The notes: generated by a model not told the origin, from the letters alone. Positions 23,801-38,021 are shown, counted from the first letter of the stretch. The stretch is DNA of 64,000 nt from Hevea brasiliensis (GCF_030052815.1 NC_079510.1:46838725-46902724), one strand, 5' to 3'. Numbers and translations are program-made.

Positions 23801-26321
23801 GTTACAACTATGCATTATAGAATTTGTGGCTCGATAACGTGTTTACCTTGCCAAGGATGCAGGATCCCAGGAGTATGGAACAGCCCGCTTGATTTCCTCA
23901 TGCAAAACTAAATTCAATTTTGCTAATTGAACTTTATATAGAGGAATGAAATGCCCAACCATTGCAAGGGATTTTGTTGCTGCTGCATCAACTTGCCAAG
24001 AACCAGTGAAATTGAACATGCCATTAAAGCTTCCAAGTGGAATATGTCCTGATATACCTGATTTCTCATTGAATCTTCCTGCCATCTGAAATTTCAAGAA
24101 ATAAGCTTCTGTTAACACTAAAATCGATGTAATAATAATTTAACTACAAATAGCAGAAAACCAGAAATCTTTGCTGCAAATAGAAGAAAGTAAGCCAATA
24201 TAACATATAAAACAATGTAAAAAAGAACATGCTATTTGATCCAGAAAATAAAAGAAATTTATTTATAGATAAGTAGAGACACTGAGACAGAAGTCCAACT
24301 TCTACAACAAAGTTTTGGTTCCCCCAGAGTAGGGTTCGCTAAGGGAAAAATCTAGAAACAAATACTAACATTCACCCATTTTGTGATAAATGGCTCCTCT
24401 ACGCCCCACCACAAAAAATAAATAAATAAATAAATGAAAACAGAGACAATGGCCAACCATGAGGAAACAATTCTCTATATAGATGTGTCATCCATACATA
24501 TGTCCATTAAATTTATGCAGTTGTATTATCTATATTCTTGCCTGGCTTGATCATTTGTAGTAGCCAAATCAGAATTTTTGGTTAGACAACACTGTTATAC
24601 TGATACTAACATTAATGGCTCCTCTACGCCCCACCCCAAAAAATAAATAAATAAATAAAAACAGAGACAATGGCCAACTAATGAGGAAGCAATTCTCTAT
24701 AGAGATGCATCATCCATACATATGTCTATTATATTTATGCAGTTGTATTATCTATATTCTTGCCTGGCTTGATCATTTCTAATAGCCAAATCAGAATTTT
24801 TGGTTAGACAACACAGTTATACTGATTAATACACATTGCTGTCTGCTTCTAATTTTAAACTTGAAATTCTTCAATCTTCAACTCAACAAAGCATTACTCC
24901 CAAACTCAAAATCTCTTCACGGGAAGGATTTATTTGGATCCTACTAAAGTAGTACTAGGAACAAACTCCCAATAGTGCACACGAGGATAACTCATAACTA
25001 GTGCTGTTACCCACAAATTTTCAGGTATTATACTACCAGAAATTCCAACAGATGATAAAACCTGAGAAGATTAAAGCCAGACTCAGACTGGAAATAGATG
25101 ATACTAAAGAAACAGAAAATATAAACATTTTAACACTCTAAAGAATCACCCTGGGTTGCCTTAATCCCTAATCTGTCTTTCTCAAACAATAAATCCATCT
25201 CCACTTATTATCCTCAGCCAAAGCCTTCATCTTTAAGTCCAATTAATCTTAAGGTCTTATGGTTTCGTATAACAAAAATGCACCTATCAGATGCTTTGCG
25301 TCATTTACTTTGTTTCTGTTTCAGAATGAAACGTAATTCACACAAATAACAATGTAATGTGGGAGGCTCAAATTTAGCCATAGCACTTCTTTGCTTCACC
25401 GATGTAGTCAGCCATTAGGTTCCACCATATAGAAATGGCAACATCAAACACACTCAGCAATTATTTTCTTCTAAAAATCAGTTCACCAAACTAAATTGAA
25501 GATGTTATAACAAATCCCTGTTAAAATATAGAGATTTAATTGCATCCAAAGAAACTTAAGGTGCTGCTGCTTTGGTCCATTACGGTAGGACCATCCATGT
25601 TAAAATGATAAAACTTCAATTGCCAAATGCTCTAAAAATTTTATCTTTCAGTATGCATTTAACACTATCCAATTAAGTTCAATACAGCAGGGAGCTTAAA
25701 GGACAAGAAAAATAAATAAAAAGAAATTCAATATAACAAATATATTTTTTTCATTAATTCCCGTCCTTCATTTGCCGCATCGAAATTGCCAACTAGCAAA
25801 ATATAGAACAGCTTATTGCTGCAGTTTTAGAAAAAAGAAAATCCCTATAATTAACAGAAGGAAAATCCGCCTTCAAGAGCATCCGAGACAAACAACTTAG
25901 GAATGAATCTTCACAACCCGGAGCATAATTATATTAGCGACCGACCAACGAAGAGAAGAAACAGCCAAACAAACCCAATACACCAAAAAAAAAAAAAAAA
26001 AAAAAAAAGCATACCTAGATAATGATTTTAAAGGAAACAGATTGAGAAAATAAGAACTACCTCATGGAAGCTGCAAACAGGAATTCTTTCAATGTGCCTA
26101 TGGCCTTTAGAGCAATCAATATCAACAGAAACATTGGGCAGCAAAAACCCATCAGAGACAACTAGATCCCTGGTATGCTCTTCATCAATATGCACCAACC
26201 TGGACCCAGGAGCTCCCTTGCAATACAAAAGCCGTATATCAGATGTGACATCAAACCCACGACCCAAAGCCTGGATTGAGTTGGAGAGAGTAGTGGTCAA
26301 AGCATCAGAGCTGAAGCTCAT
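20822..26321 (-). CDS. NSL1: MACPF-domain protein, NSL1/CAD1 family
   Basis: Six exons on the complement: 26061-26321, 23847-24085, 23223-23418, 22798-22981, 22201-22355 and 20822-21466. They total 1680 bp and give 559 aa. The N-terminus (LGRGFDVTSDIRLLYCKG) and the C-terminus (GHWLVTGAKLGV...KYSLLNY) are typical of plant MACPF proteins. The MACPF signature is YGTHIVTSATIGG, starting at Tyr172. Blocks such as KPVTGLRLSLEG, NRLSIHLQHL and WFEPIKWKNFSHV match Arabidopsis NSL1 (At1g28380) best from memory. NSL1 and CAD1 restrain salicylic-acid-dependent cell death; a pore-forming role is inferred from the fold. Intron 1 is nearly 2 kb and holds a 225-bp duplication. The gene points away from the receptor kinase cluster. 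The paralogue choice (NSL1 or CAD1) is moderately sure. Confidence 0.92.
24390..24830. repeat. Direct duplication of about 225 bp in NSL1 intron 1
   Basis: The segment beginning atggctcctctacgcccc at 24390 recurs from 24615, covering the (aaat)n run, the gagacaatggccaac stretch and the ttatactgat end. The two copies differ at scattered positions, so the duplication is not brand new. It is non-coding. Confidence 0.9.
25985..26008. repeat. Poly(A) run in NSL1 intron 1
   Basis: A simple run of about 24 A residues, poly(T) on the transcribed sense, about 50 bases inside intron 1 from the donor. No other feature. Confidence 0.8.
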
Positions 26322-28476
26322 CTTGCTCCTCTTTCTTTCTTCAATAATCCAGGAGGGTTTTCTAGTATCTCATTTCTGTGATTTGTTTCCAGGAAGTTAA
26401 GAGGAAAAAGAAATGAGAAATTTCTCTATTTTTCCTGATTGGTGATTCTTGCTTTTGGTAATAATTTGATTCAATGGCTCACCGGTAGGGCAATTTGGAC
26501 TTTGGAGTTGGTGAGGTTTGTTCTTAATATTGTTGTAGAGCCGATGGTGTTCTTGTTCTTGTAGTTTGACTCTAATAATGTTCCAAAAGCGCGTTGCTTA
26601 TTCTGTGTGTAATGTTGGTGTAAGAGAGAGACGATTCTAAGTTGACTGGTCATCCTTCCAATCCATCCATCCAACCCTTTCCCACTACTTTCTCTCCCTC
26701 TTTTAAAATTCATCCCTTTTACCTGTAGTACGAAGTCGTTTAAAGTTACAAAGTTTGAAATCATCACTGCAACTTTAAATTTCTCTCCCTCTTATCAATA
26801 AGCTGGTTGTGTTGAAATCATCACTACAACTTTAAATCTTTAATATGAATTTTAATTAAATTTAAATACATAAATAAATAAATAAATAATTTCTTTTGTA
26901 ACTTCTATCATAAACCAAAAAAAAAAGAAAAAAGAAAAGCCTCTTAATTTTTTTTAATTCAAATTAGATTAAATTTAATTGATAAATAGATTTTTCTTTT
27001 TAATTGGTCTTTGGTGTGCAAGTTATAAAATTAAATTCAACAATTTATTAGTTAATTATTTATATAAGACTTAATATGATCAGTCGAATTGGTAAAAATA
27101 ATAAATTTATTTTCTTATTAATTAAAATTTAATTTTACTTAAAAACACTTTAAAATCAATTAAAATTTTTAAAATATCACGTGTATGTGAAAGAATAGGC
27201 TGAAGTAACTTATAAATTATAAATATAAATTTCATGGTACATGAATTAATGAAATTTCTATATATATATATATAGATAAATAATTTAGTAGGTCAATATA
27301 CTATTTAGATTCTTTCGACTCATAATGCTTGAATCGTAATGAATTACTGCATTACGAGAGTTGGAGTTGTAACTTTTAAAACCATAATAAATATAAAAAT
27401 TATATAAAAGAAAAAAATGTTATTATTATTTGGAGAGCCCTGGACACTTTGGTAATAGTGTCAAAAAAGGGATCCCATGCTGGATGCACAGTTGTACAGG
27501 ATTCAAAGCCATTTGGGTTGGGCTAATTGAACTCCCAACAAACTACAAAGCTCCACTTTCTTTAGTTTGCCTGAAATGGACATGGGCATTGGCCTGGAAG
27601 ATAGCACAACACGGTCTTGTTATTGAAGAAGGGGAAAATAGCTATGTTCTTTTGGGGGCTCAAAGCTGTATAGACAGCGCCCAATCTCGTCAAATTGGAA
27701 CATTACAGAGCCAGGCCCATAAAGAACCAGAGACTCTTGGGTCTACTTCAGAATTAAAGGATATTGAGTTCCGAAATCTCACCTAAGGTCAAAACATTGA
27801 CATGGTAATTGGAAAGTCATCAAACTTGAAGCAAAATGGTGCAATATTCTCCATAAACAAGATAAAAACTTTGGACTTTGGATGTGAAATTGGTAATGAT
27901 GATGCAGCACTATGAATTTTGTGTAAACGTGAAGTGGAAACCAATGAAATGTAGTAAAGGGAATTCATTGGATAGCAAAATTTTAATTAGGGTAGTGTTA
28001 AGGTGGAGGATTTAAAAAAGGCATATTATATTAATGTCTAAAGTGTGGCGGCTTCCACTTTAGAAGTCCACTCATATCTAAAGTGGGAAAGAAAGGGTTG
28101 GTGGTGGTTGCCACTTTAGATGTCCACTAAGGGGTAATGTGTCTCACACATTGAATCACTTAGCCCTTCATCAATCTTGTTCTTGCAAAGAAAATGTCAG
28201 AGAAAAGGGTTTTCTGCAGAGTCATTATGGCTAATCCAATCTTTATCAATATGATGCAAGTGAAACAAGTTGTTTTGATCATCATTAGAGCTAATTCCAT
28301 TAATCTGATTTGTTGCTTGACCCAAATTACAGTCAACACACTAGTACCCAATTCACATTACCAATTGGTTCATATTTTATTAAATTCCTGTCAATTTTTT
28401 CACCTTTATAAGGATGAAAGATTAGAAATCCTAGAATTAACAGTACGGATCTTGGAAGATAGGTGGCAAAGTTGTG
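26322..28476. other. Intergenic between divergent NSL1-like and RLK-A genes
   Basis: The NSL1 leader and promoter occupy the left few hundred bases; a very AT-rich spacer follows at 26800-27420. A 118-codon open frame at 27430-27786 has no family features, and its counterpart beside RLK-B is disrupted. From about 27618 rightward the sequence is duplicated at 39413 onward, so this is the left edge of the segmental duplication. The 8-bp site ATCTCACC at 27776-27783 is the empty site of the MITE found beside RLK-B. Confidence 0.6.
28404..28413 (+). promoter_or_regulatory. Possible TATA box of RLK-A
   Basis: The motif ctttataagg lies about 70 bases before the RLK-A start codon and is kept at the same distance in the RLK-B copy (41780-41789). 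Spacing and motif fit a TATA box with a short leader. This is an inference without transcript data. Confidence 0.35.
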
Positions 28477-31400
28477 ATGGGGATGTTACTTGTCTTTCTT
28501 TCTTTCTTGCTGCTTGGGATTCATAATTCTGTGTTCTCATTTGGTCAAGCACCAACTAGTTTTTTATCCCAGAGTGATGGTAATAATCAATTTCTACACT
28601 CTCTTTCCCTGCCCCAAAATTCCAACCACAAAAGAAGAGAAATTTCTATATTATAAGGAAAAAAAACACAATATTGTTGTTATCTTATGCATGTTAATTT
28701 TGTTATGTAACTTAATTGAATATATATGACTTTGAAGGTAAACTTAGTTAATTAGAGTATAGGATCTCTAATTTCGGTTCAATTCCAATTCATTTCAATT
28801 TTGATTAAATAAAATAATTGATTTTTAAAATTTATTTTAACCAAGTTTTGAGGTAGAGTTGAATTGATCGATTTTAGTCATATTTTTAGTTTGTTTAAAG
28901 ATAATTTTAGTTAATTTGATCTTAATCGATTTTAAACCAATGTTAGTTTTAAATAGAATTATTTCGATTTTAAATTCCTTACTTAAGTCTATTACTCAAA
29001 CTAAGAAACTCACTATTTTAAAAGATAAACTTATAATACCAATAAAGACTATTTGAGCTACATGAACAAAAGATCGACTTATATCCATTAATTGAATTAT
29101 TACGATGTCAAATCTCTTAATTCATTTATTTTCTTTTATTAAGCTACTTGTTATCTTCTCATAAATTACTAATTTTAAATTAGTACTTACCGTTAAAGTT
29201 TTCATATGAAGATATTAGAATTGAATTCTGATTTTTTTTTTTAATCGTTTAGCGAATTATTAATTTTGGCATATATATATATATATATAATAAAGTGTGT
29301 TTGTATTTGTGGCAGTGGATGCTCTCAATGCCATGGCTCGTGGTCTGCGCATGGTAAATCAAGTTTTCTCGCGCGCAAGCTGCTTCAAGCCGCCAAACCA
29401 ACGCTCTTCAGCTAAAATTAATTGCACATGCAATGAAACTGTGTGTCGTGTGACACAAATGTATTATTCTTTTAACCTTATTATTACAATTTAAGTAATA
29501 TTAATAACTTAATTCAGTGATTAAAAACATATTATTTATTTATTAGAGTTAATTTGAATTCTATTTTTTCAATCCCTTATTAAATATAAATAATGAATTC
29601 TTAATAAATGTTTTATTTATTCTTATAAACAATGGTTTTGAGCTGCAGTGATTTTTCTGATCAGCATTTGAGGGGCGGAATCCCACCTGAAACAGCCAAT
29701 CTTCAGTACTTAACAAAACTGTAAGGACTTTTTTAATCATTTTAATTATCGTTTCTTTGTATTTTTTCCCTTAAAAAAAAAACATAATTCTGAATATTAC
29801 ACACACTCACAGAGTTGCTTTGATGGAAAATTAAATAACAAGATTAGATTGTTAATTATATATAATAGTTAATCATGATACATAATTAATATATGTATTT
29901 TTTTGGACATTCATCTGCAGAGACCTAAGCAAAAATGAGCTTCATGGTAACATTCCCACTTCATTGAGAAATCTATCTCGGCTTTTATATTTGTAAGCAT
30001 TTTCTTTTAATTAATTTCACTCATAATTAAATTTCATCATGTACATATGATCATAGAATTTCAATTTATATTGATAAAATTACTTTCAAAATTTTGTTTT
30101 ATTAAATAATGTTATTATTGTCAATATGTTATAAAGATTTAGCTATAATTTTTGTTTGATTAAAAGTATTTTTAAAAAATATATTATCATGTTAAATATA
30201 TATGATTCAATGGCATTAATTAGTATATAATTATGTTAATAATAATTAGTATTTGATACAGTTACATCAACGACAACAAACTGGAAGGACCAATACCAAC
30301 TTTTCTTGGTGAAATGAAGTCTTTAAACGAACTGTAAGTCTAAACCATTCAATATCTTATGTGTTACTGCACATTTTTTTTTTTTCAGTTTCTTATCTCT
30401 GCTTTAATTTCCTTTTCATTTTTCGCCACTTTCCACAGAGATCTTGGAGGTAACTGGTTCACTGGCTCAATTCCGCCAGCATTGGGTTCCCTTCCATCTC
30501 TCCAACTTCTGTTAAGTCTCAAATTAACCTAAATTCGTTTTGTTTACCAGAAATTTAAAAAAAAAAGTAATATTTAATTTCCAGTGTTTTTAACAAGTTG
30601 TTTTCTAGGTTCCTGCACAACAACTTATTATCAGGAGGAATTCCACCACAACTTGGGAACCTTACAAGCCTTGTCCAACTGTATATTTTTTTTTTTTAAC
30701 TTGCCAATATATCATAAATATAAATATATGTAGATAAGTTTGATTATATTGTAATAAAAATTGATTTTGTCTTACGTAGGGATTTGTCTGACAATCAGCT
30801 CTCAGGTGTTCTCCCCCAAGAGCTAGGACACCTTAAAAACCTTAAATACTTGTAAGTCCTTCTGAAGACGATCATGGACAAACTTTAGGGACAAAAAAAC
30901 CAAAGAGAGAAGAGAGAAATGGGAATAGATCTCCAATATTGTTTTACCAATTTCATATCTTTACCTTTAAACATTATTTGATGATATTTAAGTCGTTTTA
31001 GAATTGAACTTAAACTTGAATTTCAATTAAAAAAATGTTAACCGTAGAGTCTTCGAATTAATCAACTGCATTGAACTTGAACTTGCTGAATATCATTTGA
31101 TTATATAAATCTATATGTGCAGTTTAGACAATTGAAGTGACATTGTGATTGTGTTAACTCAAGAGTGGTTGCGAATTATTTTTAGGTGGTTGATTAACAA
31201 TAATTTCATTGGTGAATTGCCACAAAGCTTAGCAGCTTTAAGGAAGATGGTCAACCTGTAAGTTTCAAATTTCATCTTTTTTTGCCAGAGAGATATTATT
31301 TCTCCAAATTCTAGTTACTTGAGATTGAACTTTCTTCTTGCAGATTCATTTTCGGAAACAGCTTCTCTGGCAGGATACCTGATTACATTGCTAAGTGGGA

Positions 31401-34400
31401 GAATCTCAAGTATCTGTAAGCAGCTATAATTCTAGCTTTCTAAACAACATAAAGATCTAACTGCTGGGCTAATTGCTTGGAAGTATTGGTGATTTGCAGG
31501 GGACTGATAGGAAACAGTTTTGAAGGGCCTTTCCCTGATGCACTCTCATCTTTAAACCTTTCTGAGCTGTAAAATTTTTACCTTCCTCCCATTGTTCTTG
31601 CATATAGCAAGTCATATCTCAGGCTATATGTCTCATTATTTTGGTTTGGTCCAGGCATGTTTCTGACTTAACAGGAAGCAGTGAAGGAGGAGGTTTCCTA
31701 TTCCCAGATATATCAGGAATGACATCTTTGGAATGGATGTGAGTGTTCATACGTGCATTTCCATATCCATATCGTTGTTAACATACAATGCCTTCATCGC
31801 AAATATAATTTCTTGCTACAGGACGTTGAGGAATTGTTCACTGATCGGTCCAATCCCTAAATTTCTTAGTCAAATGAAATCCCTGTATTATATGTAAGAT
31901 CAATTCGTACACTACTTAACCTTGTTTACCTCTACTTCTAGCGACACAAGTGCACACTACATATATACATACGCTCTTTGTATTTGTAAAAATTATTAGA
32001 TGGGTTTATGTAGACTAACCGGTCTAGTTTCGATTCAGACTGAAATCGATCAAGTTTAATTTGGAATTGAAATTGGAGTTCTATGACCCAATTCGACCAA
32101 AATTATTCTCTCTTTTAAATTGGTCTGATTCAAATCTGTATTTAAAAAAAAAAAAAAAAAACCATATTGACTTAAATCAAATTGGAACCCAAACTCAATC
32201 AAAATTCGAGAAATTCAACAGTTTGATCTCAAACCTTCAATTTCAGAGATCAGAATCAATTGTTTCGACTCAAGTCGACTGCTAGCAAAATATAACTTTA
32301 TGAGTATACTCTATGTATATAATATTATTAAAGAATTGTTTATACTAATATACGTGGCTATTAATGATTTTAATTTATATATTTTTAATTTTAATATAAA
32401 AATAATATAATATTTAAAAATTTTTTTATTAACTATTTTAAATTTTATTTTTATTACTTTTATCTCTCAAACTTTTTAGTAAAGATTTCATAATATAGAA
32501 ATAATTAAAATCTATCGATATAAATATAAATATAAATATATGTAATTAATATATGTTAATATATTATAATATGTTAATATATTATAAGTTATCTAATAAT
32601 AATAATAATAATAATGACTACTTATTATAATATTAATAAAATAATTATTAAAAAAATTTATAACTTATATATAATAAAAAATGCTACGTGATAATACTAT
32701 AAAAGAGAATATCATATGTCAGACGATAATTGCCCTTACTAATGCACATAGTTATTAATAATTTTAATTTATATATATTTTTTTAATTTTGATATATAAA
32801 AATAATATAATATTTTAAATTTTTATTAATTATATTAAATTTTATTTTTATTACTTTTATTTCTCAAACTTTTTAATAAAGGTTTCAAAATAAAAATAAA
32901 TACAATTCATCCATATATAATATAGATGTAAATATATATAATTAATATATATTAATATATTATAAGTTACTTTATAATAATAGTTTAATAAAATAATTAT
33001 TAAATAATTTATAATTTATATATAATATATAATATTCCGTGATAATATAATATCACAGGTTAACCATGTGATAAAATATAACATAGTATTCTCTTTGCAA
33101 TATTTTCATACTTTATATAGATATATTAACTTATATTTGGTGGTTCTATCGTCAAAAGACTTGTTTTTTTTTTTTTTTCAAATTGTGCGGAGTTTAATAT
33201 GACTTCAATGATTTCATCCTATTGATCTTGATTCTTGTTTATGTTAACAGGGACTTGAGTTTCAACAATTTGAGTGGTGAAATTCCAGCCTTCATGGACT
33301 CTCGAAACCTACAATACTTGTAAGGAAGCTGCTCCTCATATATTCCTAATACTTCAATTTTGATTGATCGTTTGATGGAATAAATTAAAGAAAAAAAACT
33401 GCTGAAATAATACAACAAAATAGAAAACAAAGGACGGGTTTATTTTTAAGATGGCAAGTGAACCGACGTCGCTGCACTGTAGCTTAAATTGTTAGAAAAA
33501 TAACGAAAACAAATGAACCCATTTGAGCTCGCTTTCACCCTGTGTATGGTGGAGGCGGGTGGTCAGTGCCATCCGTGGTGGCGGAAGATGTGATGTTTGA
33601 GATGAAACAAAAGTGGTGCGATTTGAGGGCTAATGGAATGGATAATGTATATAAGAGGTGATGTGACTGTGAGCGTGATATTGGAAGCGGTGGCGCAGGC
33701 GAAGTTCCAGTGGCTTCCAGTGGCTGATGATGATGGAATTTTTCAGTTTAGGCAAGGCTGCTATAAATTTCTTATCTAATTTTTAGAAGAGACCTCAAAT
33801 TCGTCTTCATCGCTGTTAGATTGGTGAAAAAAAGTTATTTTTCCACCACAAATTCTTGGGAAGCCTGGTTAGACTAATGAGTTTATACATTATCTCTCTG
33901 TATGTGTGTTTGTGTTCAGGTACCTTAAAGCAAATAAGCTTAATGGATCAGTCCCCGGATGGCTTGCTGGTTCAAAAACCTCATATGCGTATGTCTTCGT
34001 ATTATACTTTTTCTTCGGGGCTACTGGTTCTTAATGTGCACTGTTGTACGCCACTGCACTAGTGCTCCATTGATTTTATCAAACAGGTTATGAGAAAATA
34101 AGCTGCACTTCCTAATATGACTCATATACTCCTTGAATAATGTGAAAATTTTAAGTTTAGGCAGTTCACTTCTTAAATGACCAATAATAGATATTAAAGG
34201 ATTATTATTCTCTTATTGTTGTTACCAAGGAGGCAAGGACCATATTTTATATCAAGATGACTAAAAATTGATTTCCTACTTTTTCCATTAAAGGCTAGAG
34301 GAAGCAAAGCATTTGATACCTTGAAACTTTCAGGGTTATTGTTTGAAATATTTCTTCTCAATTTTATGAATTTATTTCAGGGATATTTCAGAAAATAATT

Positions 34401-37400
34401 TTACAACTGTACCTGTACAACTGGGAGGCAAAGCCCTAAATGTGTAAGAGAAACATGTCAATGATACTAGCCATTGTGCTATCACCTCTATCATTAATTT
34501 AACTAAGATCTTCTATTAGTTACATAATGACTTGTTGTAGTTCGTTTGTTTGTCAGGAACTCTTTTGCATGCTGTGCTGAAACAGCAAATCTGTAAGCCT
34601 TTCAGTTTGCTTCCTCTACCTTTATCAATTGATTCATTCCTATAAAATGTTTAGTTATTTTGGTTGCCATTGTTTTTCTCTAGGAGCATGGCATGGCAGA
34701 GAAGTGACTACTATTGCCCCACTGATAAATCATTGAGTGAGTTCATTAGCTATCTGCTGGGAGTGTTTGTTTTGTCATCTTCACCCCCTATTATAGCTTC
34801 ATGTGACATATTCACCCTTTTAAATCTAAAAGGCAAAGAAGAAGTGCTCTAATTCAGCAAGGGTTGCAACATATAAATGGTCATATTATTTTTGTATCAA
34901 TATTTGAATTCTGTCTCAGTTTTGACACTTGAGGGGGAGAATCTAGCATCTTTTGTTTCATTGATATAAAGATTTAAAAAGGAAGTCTTCACAATACTTT
35001 AAGCTATTATGTGGAGGGGTTCTTCAGTAACCTGCATTATTTTCATGATTTTGTTTCCTTATTAAGATGAAGATCTGAGATTATATCTTAAATTTTTAAC
35101 TAAAAGAAGTGCATTGCAGATGATCAATTGTATATTAACTGTGGCGGTGAGAGGGTGCTAATTAATGGAGTTCAGTATCAAGCTGATACACAACCTGATG
35201 GAGGATCAACCTTCTTTTTAAGTGATGATAAAAGTTGGGGTTACAGTAGTCAGGGGATTTTTATTGATGCAAACCATGACCAGTACACTGTGGAAAAATC
35301 ATGTGGAATTCCCAGTGATGATGCACCGTTATATAAGACAGCTCGTGTTTCACCTATCTCCCTGAAGTATTATGGTTTTTGTATGAAAAATGACAAATAC
35401 ATAGTGAAACTTCACTTTGCAGAGATTATGTATTCAGAAAATAAAGATCCCAGCAGCAAGGGGAAGCGTTTGTTTGATGTGGCAATTCAGGTGAGCTTCA
35501 TATTCATATATTTAATGTGCTACTAACATAGAATTGCATTAATGGAACCTCAAAATTTGATAGGGCAAGAAGGTACTTGAAAATTTCAATATTAGAGAAG
35601 CTGCTATGGGTGTGAATAAAAGTGTATCTTTGGACTTCATTGCTACTGTGAGGAACCATCAACTGGAGATCCACTTTTATTGGACTGGCAAGGGCTCAAT
35701 TCGTAACCCAATGGAATATTATGGTCCTCTTATATCTGCTATTTCAGTTTTTCCTGGTACAATAGGTGTCTCGATATATTTCCTTGTGCTACCAACTATG
35801 GTTTGATTTTATTCTCTATTTTTCTCTCTGACATCATGCTAAATCTTTCTTTAGTTCCTAGGAAACCCAGCACAAAATTATCACCAATGAGTATTGCTGC
35901 GCTCGTAGGATCTGCATTCCTTCTCCCACTATTGCTTTTAGTTTTCATATGTAAACTAGGCATTCTTGGCGGAAAAGAATTGCATAACAAAGGTGAGAAC
36001 ATCCAATTATAGATGGAGTTGGTTTGGCTTGTCATGATATCTGTAAGCCTCAGTGATTGCTTTCCCACTAGTTATGACGTCATTTTAATGATGAATTTCT
36101 GTTTTATGGTTGATATTGTGACACAGAACTAAAAGGTCTTGAACTACAGCCAGGAGGTTCTTTCAACTTCCGGCAAATAAAAGCTGCCACCCGGAACTTC
36201 AATCCTGTGAACAAGATTGGTGAAGGAGGTTTTGGATCTGTATATAAGGTAATACAAACCTTTGTGGGATCTTAGGCGCTAGATATGCTAGTTTTGAAAT
36301 AGTGATGCTTTTGCTGCTATCTATTACGGTATTTGCATATGATCACCTGCAAATTACTTGCATCAACATACGGACAAATTTGAGTGTGTATTGAATGATG
36401 GCTTCCATTTAAATGTCTTGCACTATTGAATTGCAGGGTGTGCTTCCAAATGGGACAGCAATAGCAGTGAAACAACTGTCATCAAAATCAAAGCAAGGCA
36501 CTCGTGAGTTTGTAAATGAAGTGGGAACTATTTTTGCATTGCAACATCCAAATCTTGTAAAGCTATTGGGATGTTGCACAGAAGATAACCAACTCTTGCT
36601 GGTCTATGAGTACATGGAAAATAATTCCCTTGCACATGCGTTATTTGGTAATTAGAATGAGCCTTTCAATGCCAATCATAAAATAACTGTTACATATCCT
36701 TAAGTTGAATATAAATTATTAAAAGAAATGGTTATGTCATACGTGCAGGTTCAGAGAAGATAAGGTTGAAACTCAACTGGCCAATTAGGTTCAAAATCTG
36801 CCTTGGTATAGCCAAGGGTCTGGCTTTTCTTCATGAAGAATCTAAGCTGAAGGTTGTCCATAGAGATATCAAGCCCACAAATGTGCTGCTTGACAAAGAT
36901 CTTAACGCAAAAATATCGGACTTCGGACTTGCTAAACTCTACGAAGCAGAGAAGACACATGTTATCACTAGAATTGCTGGAACAACGTAAAGGATCCTTT
37001 TTCCTTAAAATAAATGTTACTTGATAGGAAAATTATGCTTTGGTTATGAGTCAATTTCTTTTCCAGTTTTTAGAAAGTTTTTTCCCCTTGAGAATATGAA
37101 TGCTGGGATTGTATGGATAATTTTTCTCAATAACATCTGCTATTTTTACAGAGGATACATGGCTCCAGAGTATGCCATGCGGGGCTATTTAACAAATAAA
37201 GCAGATGTTTATAGTTTTGGGGTGGTTGCACTAGAGATTGTGAGTGGGAAAAATGGCACCAGTTACAGGCCAAACGATGAGAGTGTCTATCTACTTGATT
37301 TGGTAAGTAATCTTTGCAAATTCTCTCTTATCAAAAAAAAAAAAAAAAAAAAAAATCTTTACAAATTCTGTAGCATCGGTATTGAGGAGCAACTGAAGAT

Positions 37401-38021
37401 TATAGCATAACGAGTATGAAAAAACAGTGTTATACATAACTCGTCTTCTGCTTCTGAAATGCTTCTAGACCAACAGTTTCCTTGCGTTTATTTTGAATCA
37501 ATTCAAAAGTTACATGTAGAACGTCAGTTTACTGATTAGATATTAGACACTTGATTTGACTGCCTCTGCATTGCCAAATTAATCAACTAAACTTTTCTTT
37601 TTAAATTCAGGCTTATGTTTTGCAAGAAAAGGGTGAACTATTATCACTAGTTGATCCAATGTTGGGCTATGACTACTCAGTGAAACAAGCGTTGATGATC
37701 TTAGACCTAGCAATGGTATGCACTAATCCATCCCCTACACTGAGGCCGACCATGTCTGAAGTGGTAAAGGTTCTCGAAGGCAAGAGCAAGATAAAGGCTC
37801 CCTCATTCCATGTTCCATACTCGACTGATGATTTTGCAATGGCTAAGGCTGTGGCTAGCCTCATTCCCCGCATTCGATCAGGCAGCAATTCTACAGGGAA
37901 GACATCAAATGCTGTCACTTATGATGTTGTGAGCAGAGATGAAGATGAGTACGGAATTTATGAAGATTGTTCTTCAGAGATGTTAGAGAAGACAGATAGC
38001 CTGGTTAAGTTATCATCTTAG
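28477..38021 (+). CDS. RLK-A: LRR-malectin receptor-like kinase (LRR-VIII-2), intact
   Basis: Twenty-six exons: 28477-28579, 29316-29460, 29649-29720, 29921-29992, 30262-30333, 30439-30510, 30609-30680, 30780-30851, 31186-31257, 31344-31415, 31500-31568, 31655-31738, 31822-31893, 33251-33319, 33920-33988, 34381-34443, 34557-34592, 34684-34736, 35120-35490, 35564-35756, 35855-35992, 36127-36248, 36437-36647, 36749-36986, 37152-37302, 37611-38021. They total 3174 bp, one frame, 1057 aa. A signal peptide ([14 protein letters not shown]) is followed by LRRs, mostly one per 72-bp exon in phase 2. Then come a malectin domain (about 450-630, LYINCGGE...), one membrane helix (about 647-667) and a kinase with [11 protein letters not shown] (711-721), K733, HRD (829-831), DFG (849-851) and APE (875-877). 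This is the architecture of Arabidopsis At1g53430/At1g53440, LIK1 and RFK1. It should act at the plasma membrane; its ligand is unknown. Confidence 0.94.
32346..33050. repeat. Tandem AT-rich repeat of about 390 bp in RLK-A intron 13
   Basis: The stretch starting actaatatacgtggctatta (about 32346) recurs, diverged, at about 32737 (actaatgcacatagttatta), with the following tttatctctcaaacttttta / tttatttctcaaacttttta landmarks also repeated. RLK-B lacks this material in the same intron, which explains why the RLK-A intron is over 1.3 kb and the B one about 340 bp. The boundaries are approximate. Confidence 0.65.

Noticed and set aside
26471..26767. 98-codon minus-strand frame upstream of the NSL1-like start
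   Set aside because: Low-complexity promoter-side sequence with no family resemblance and no need as an upstream exon, because exon 1 already has the family N-terminus.
27430..27786. 118-codon open frame upstream of RLK-A
   Set aside because: No recognisable family, and the homologous stretch beside RLK-B (from about 39413) has indels that break it, so it does not look conserved as protein.
28740..28990. Possible further MITE copy in RLK-A intron 1
   Set aside because: Some tttcggttcaattcc-like phrases are present, but no inverted ends or target duplication could be found.
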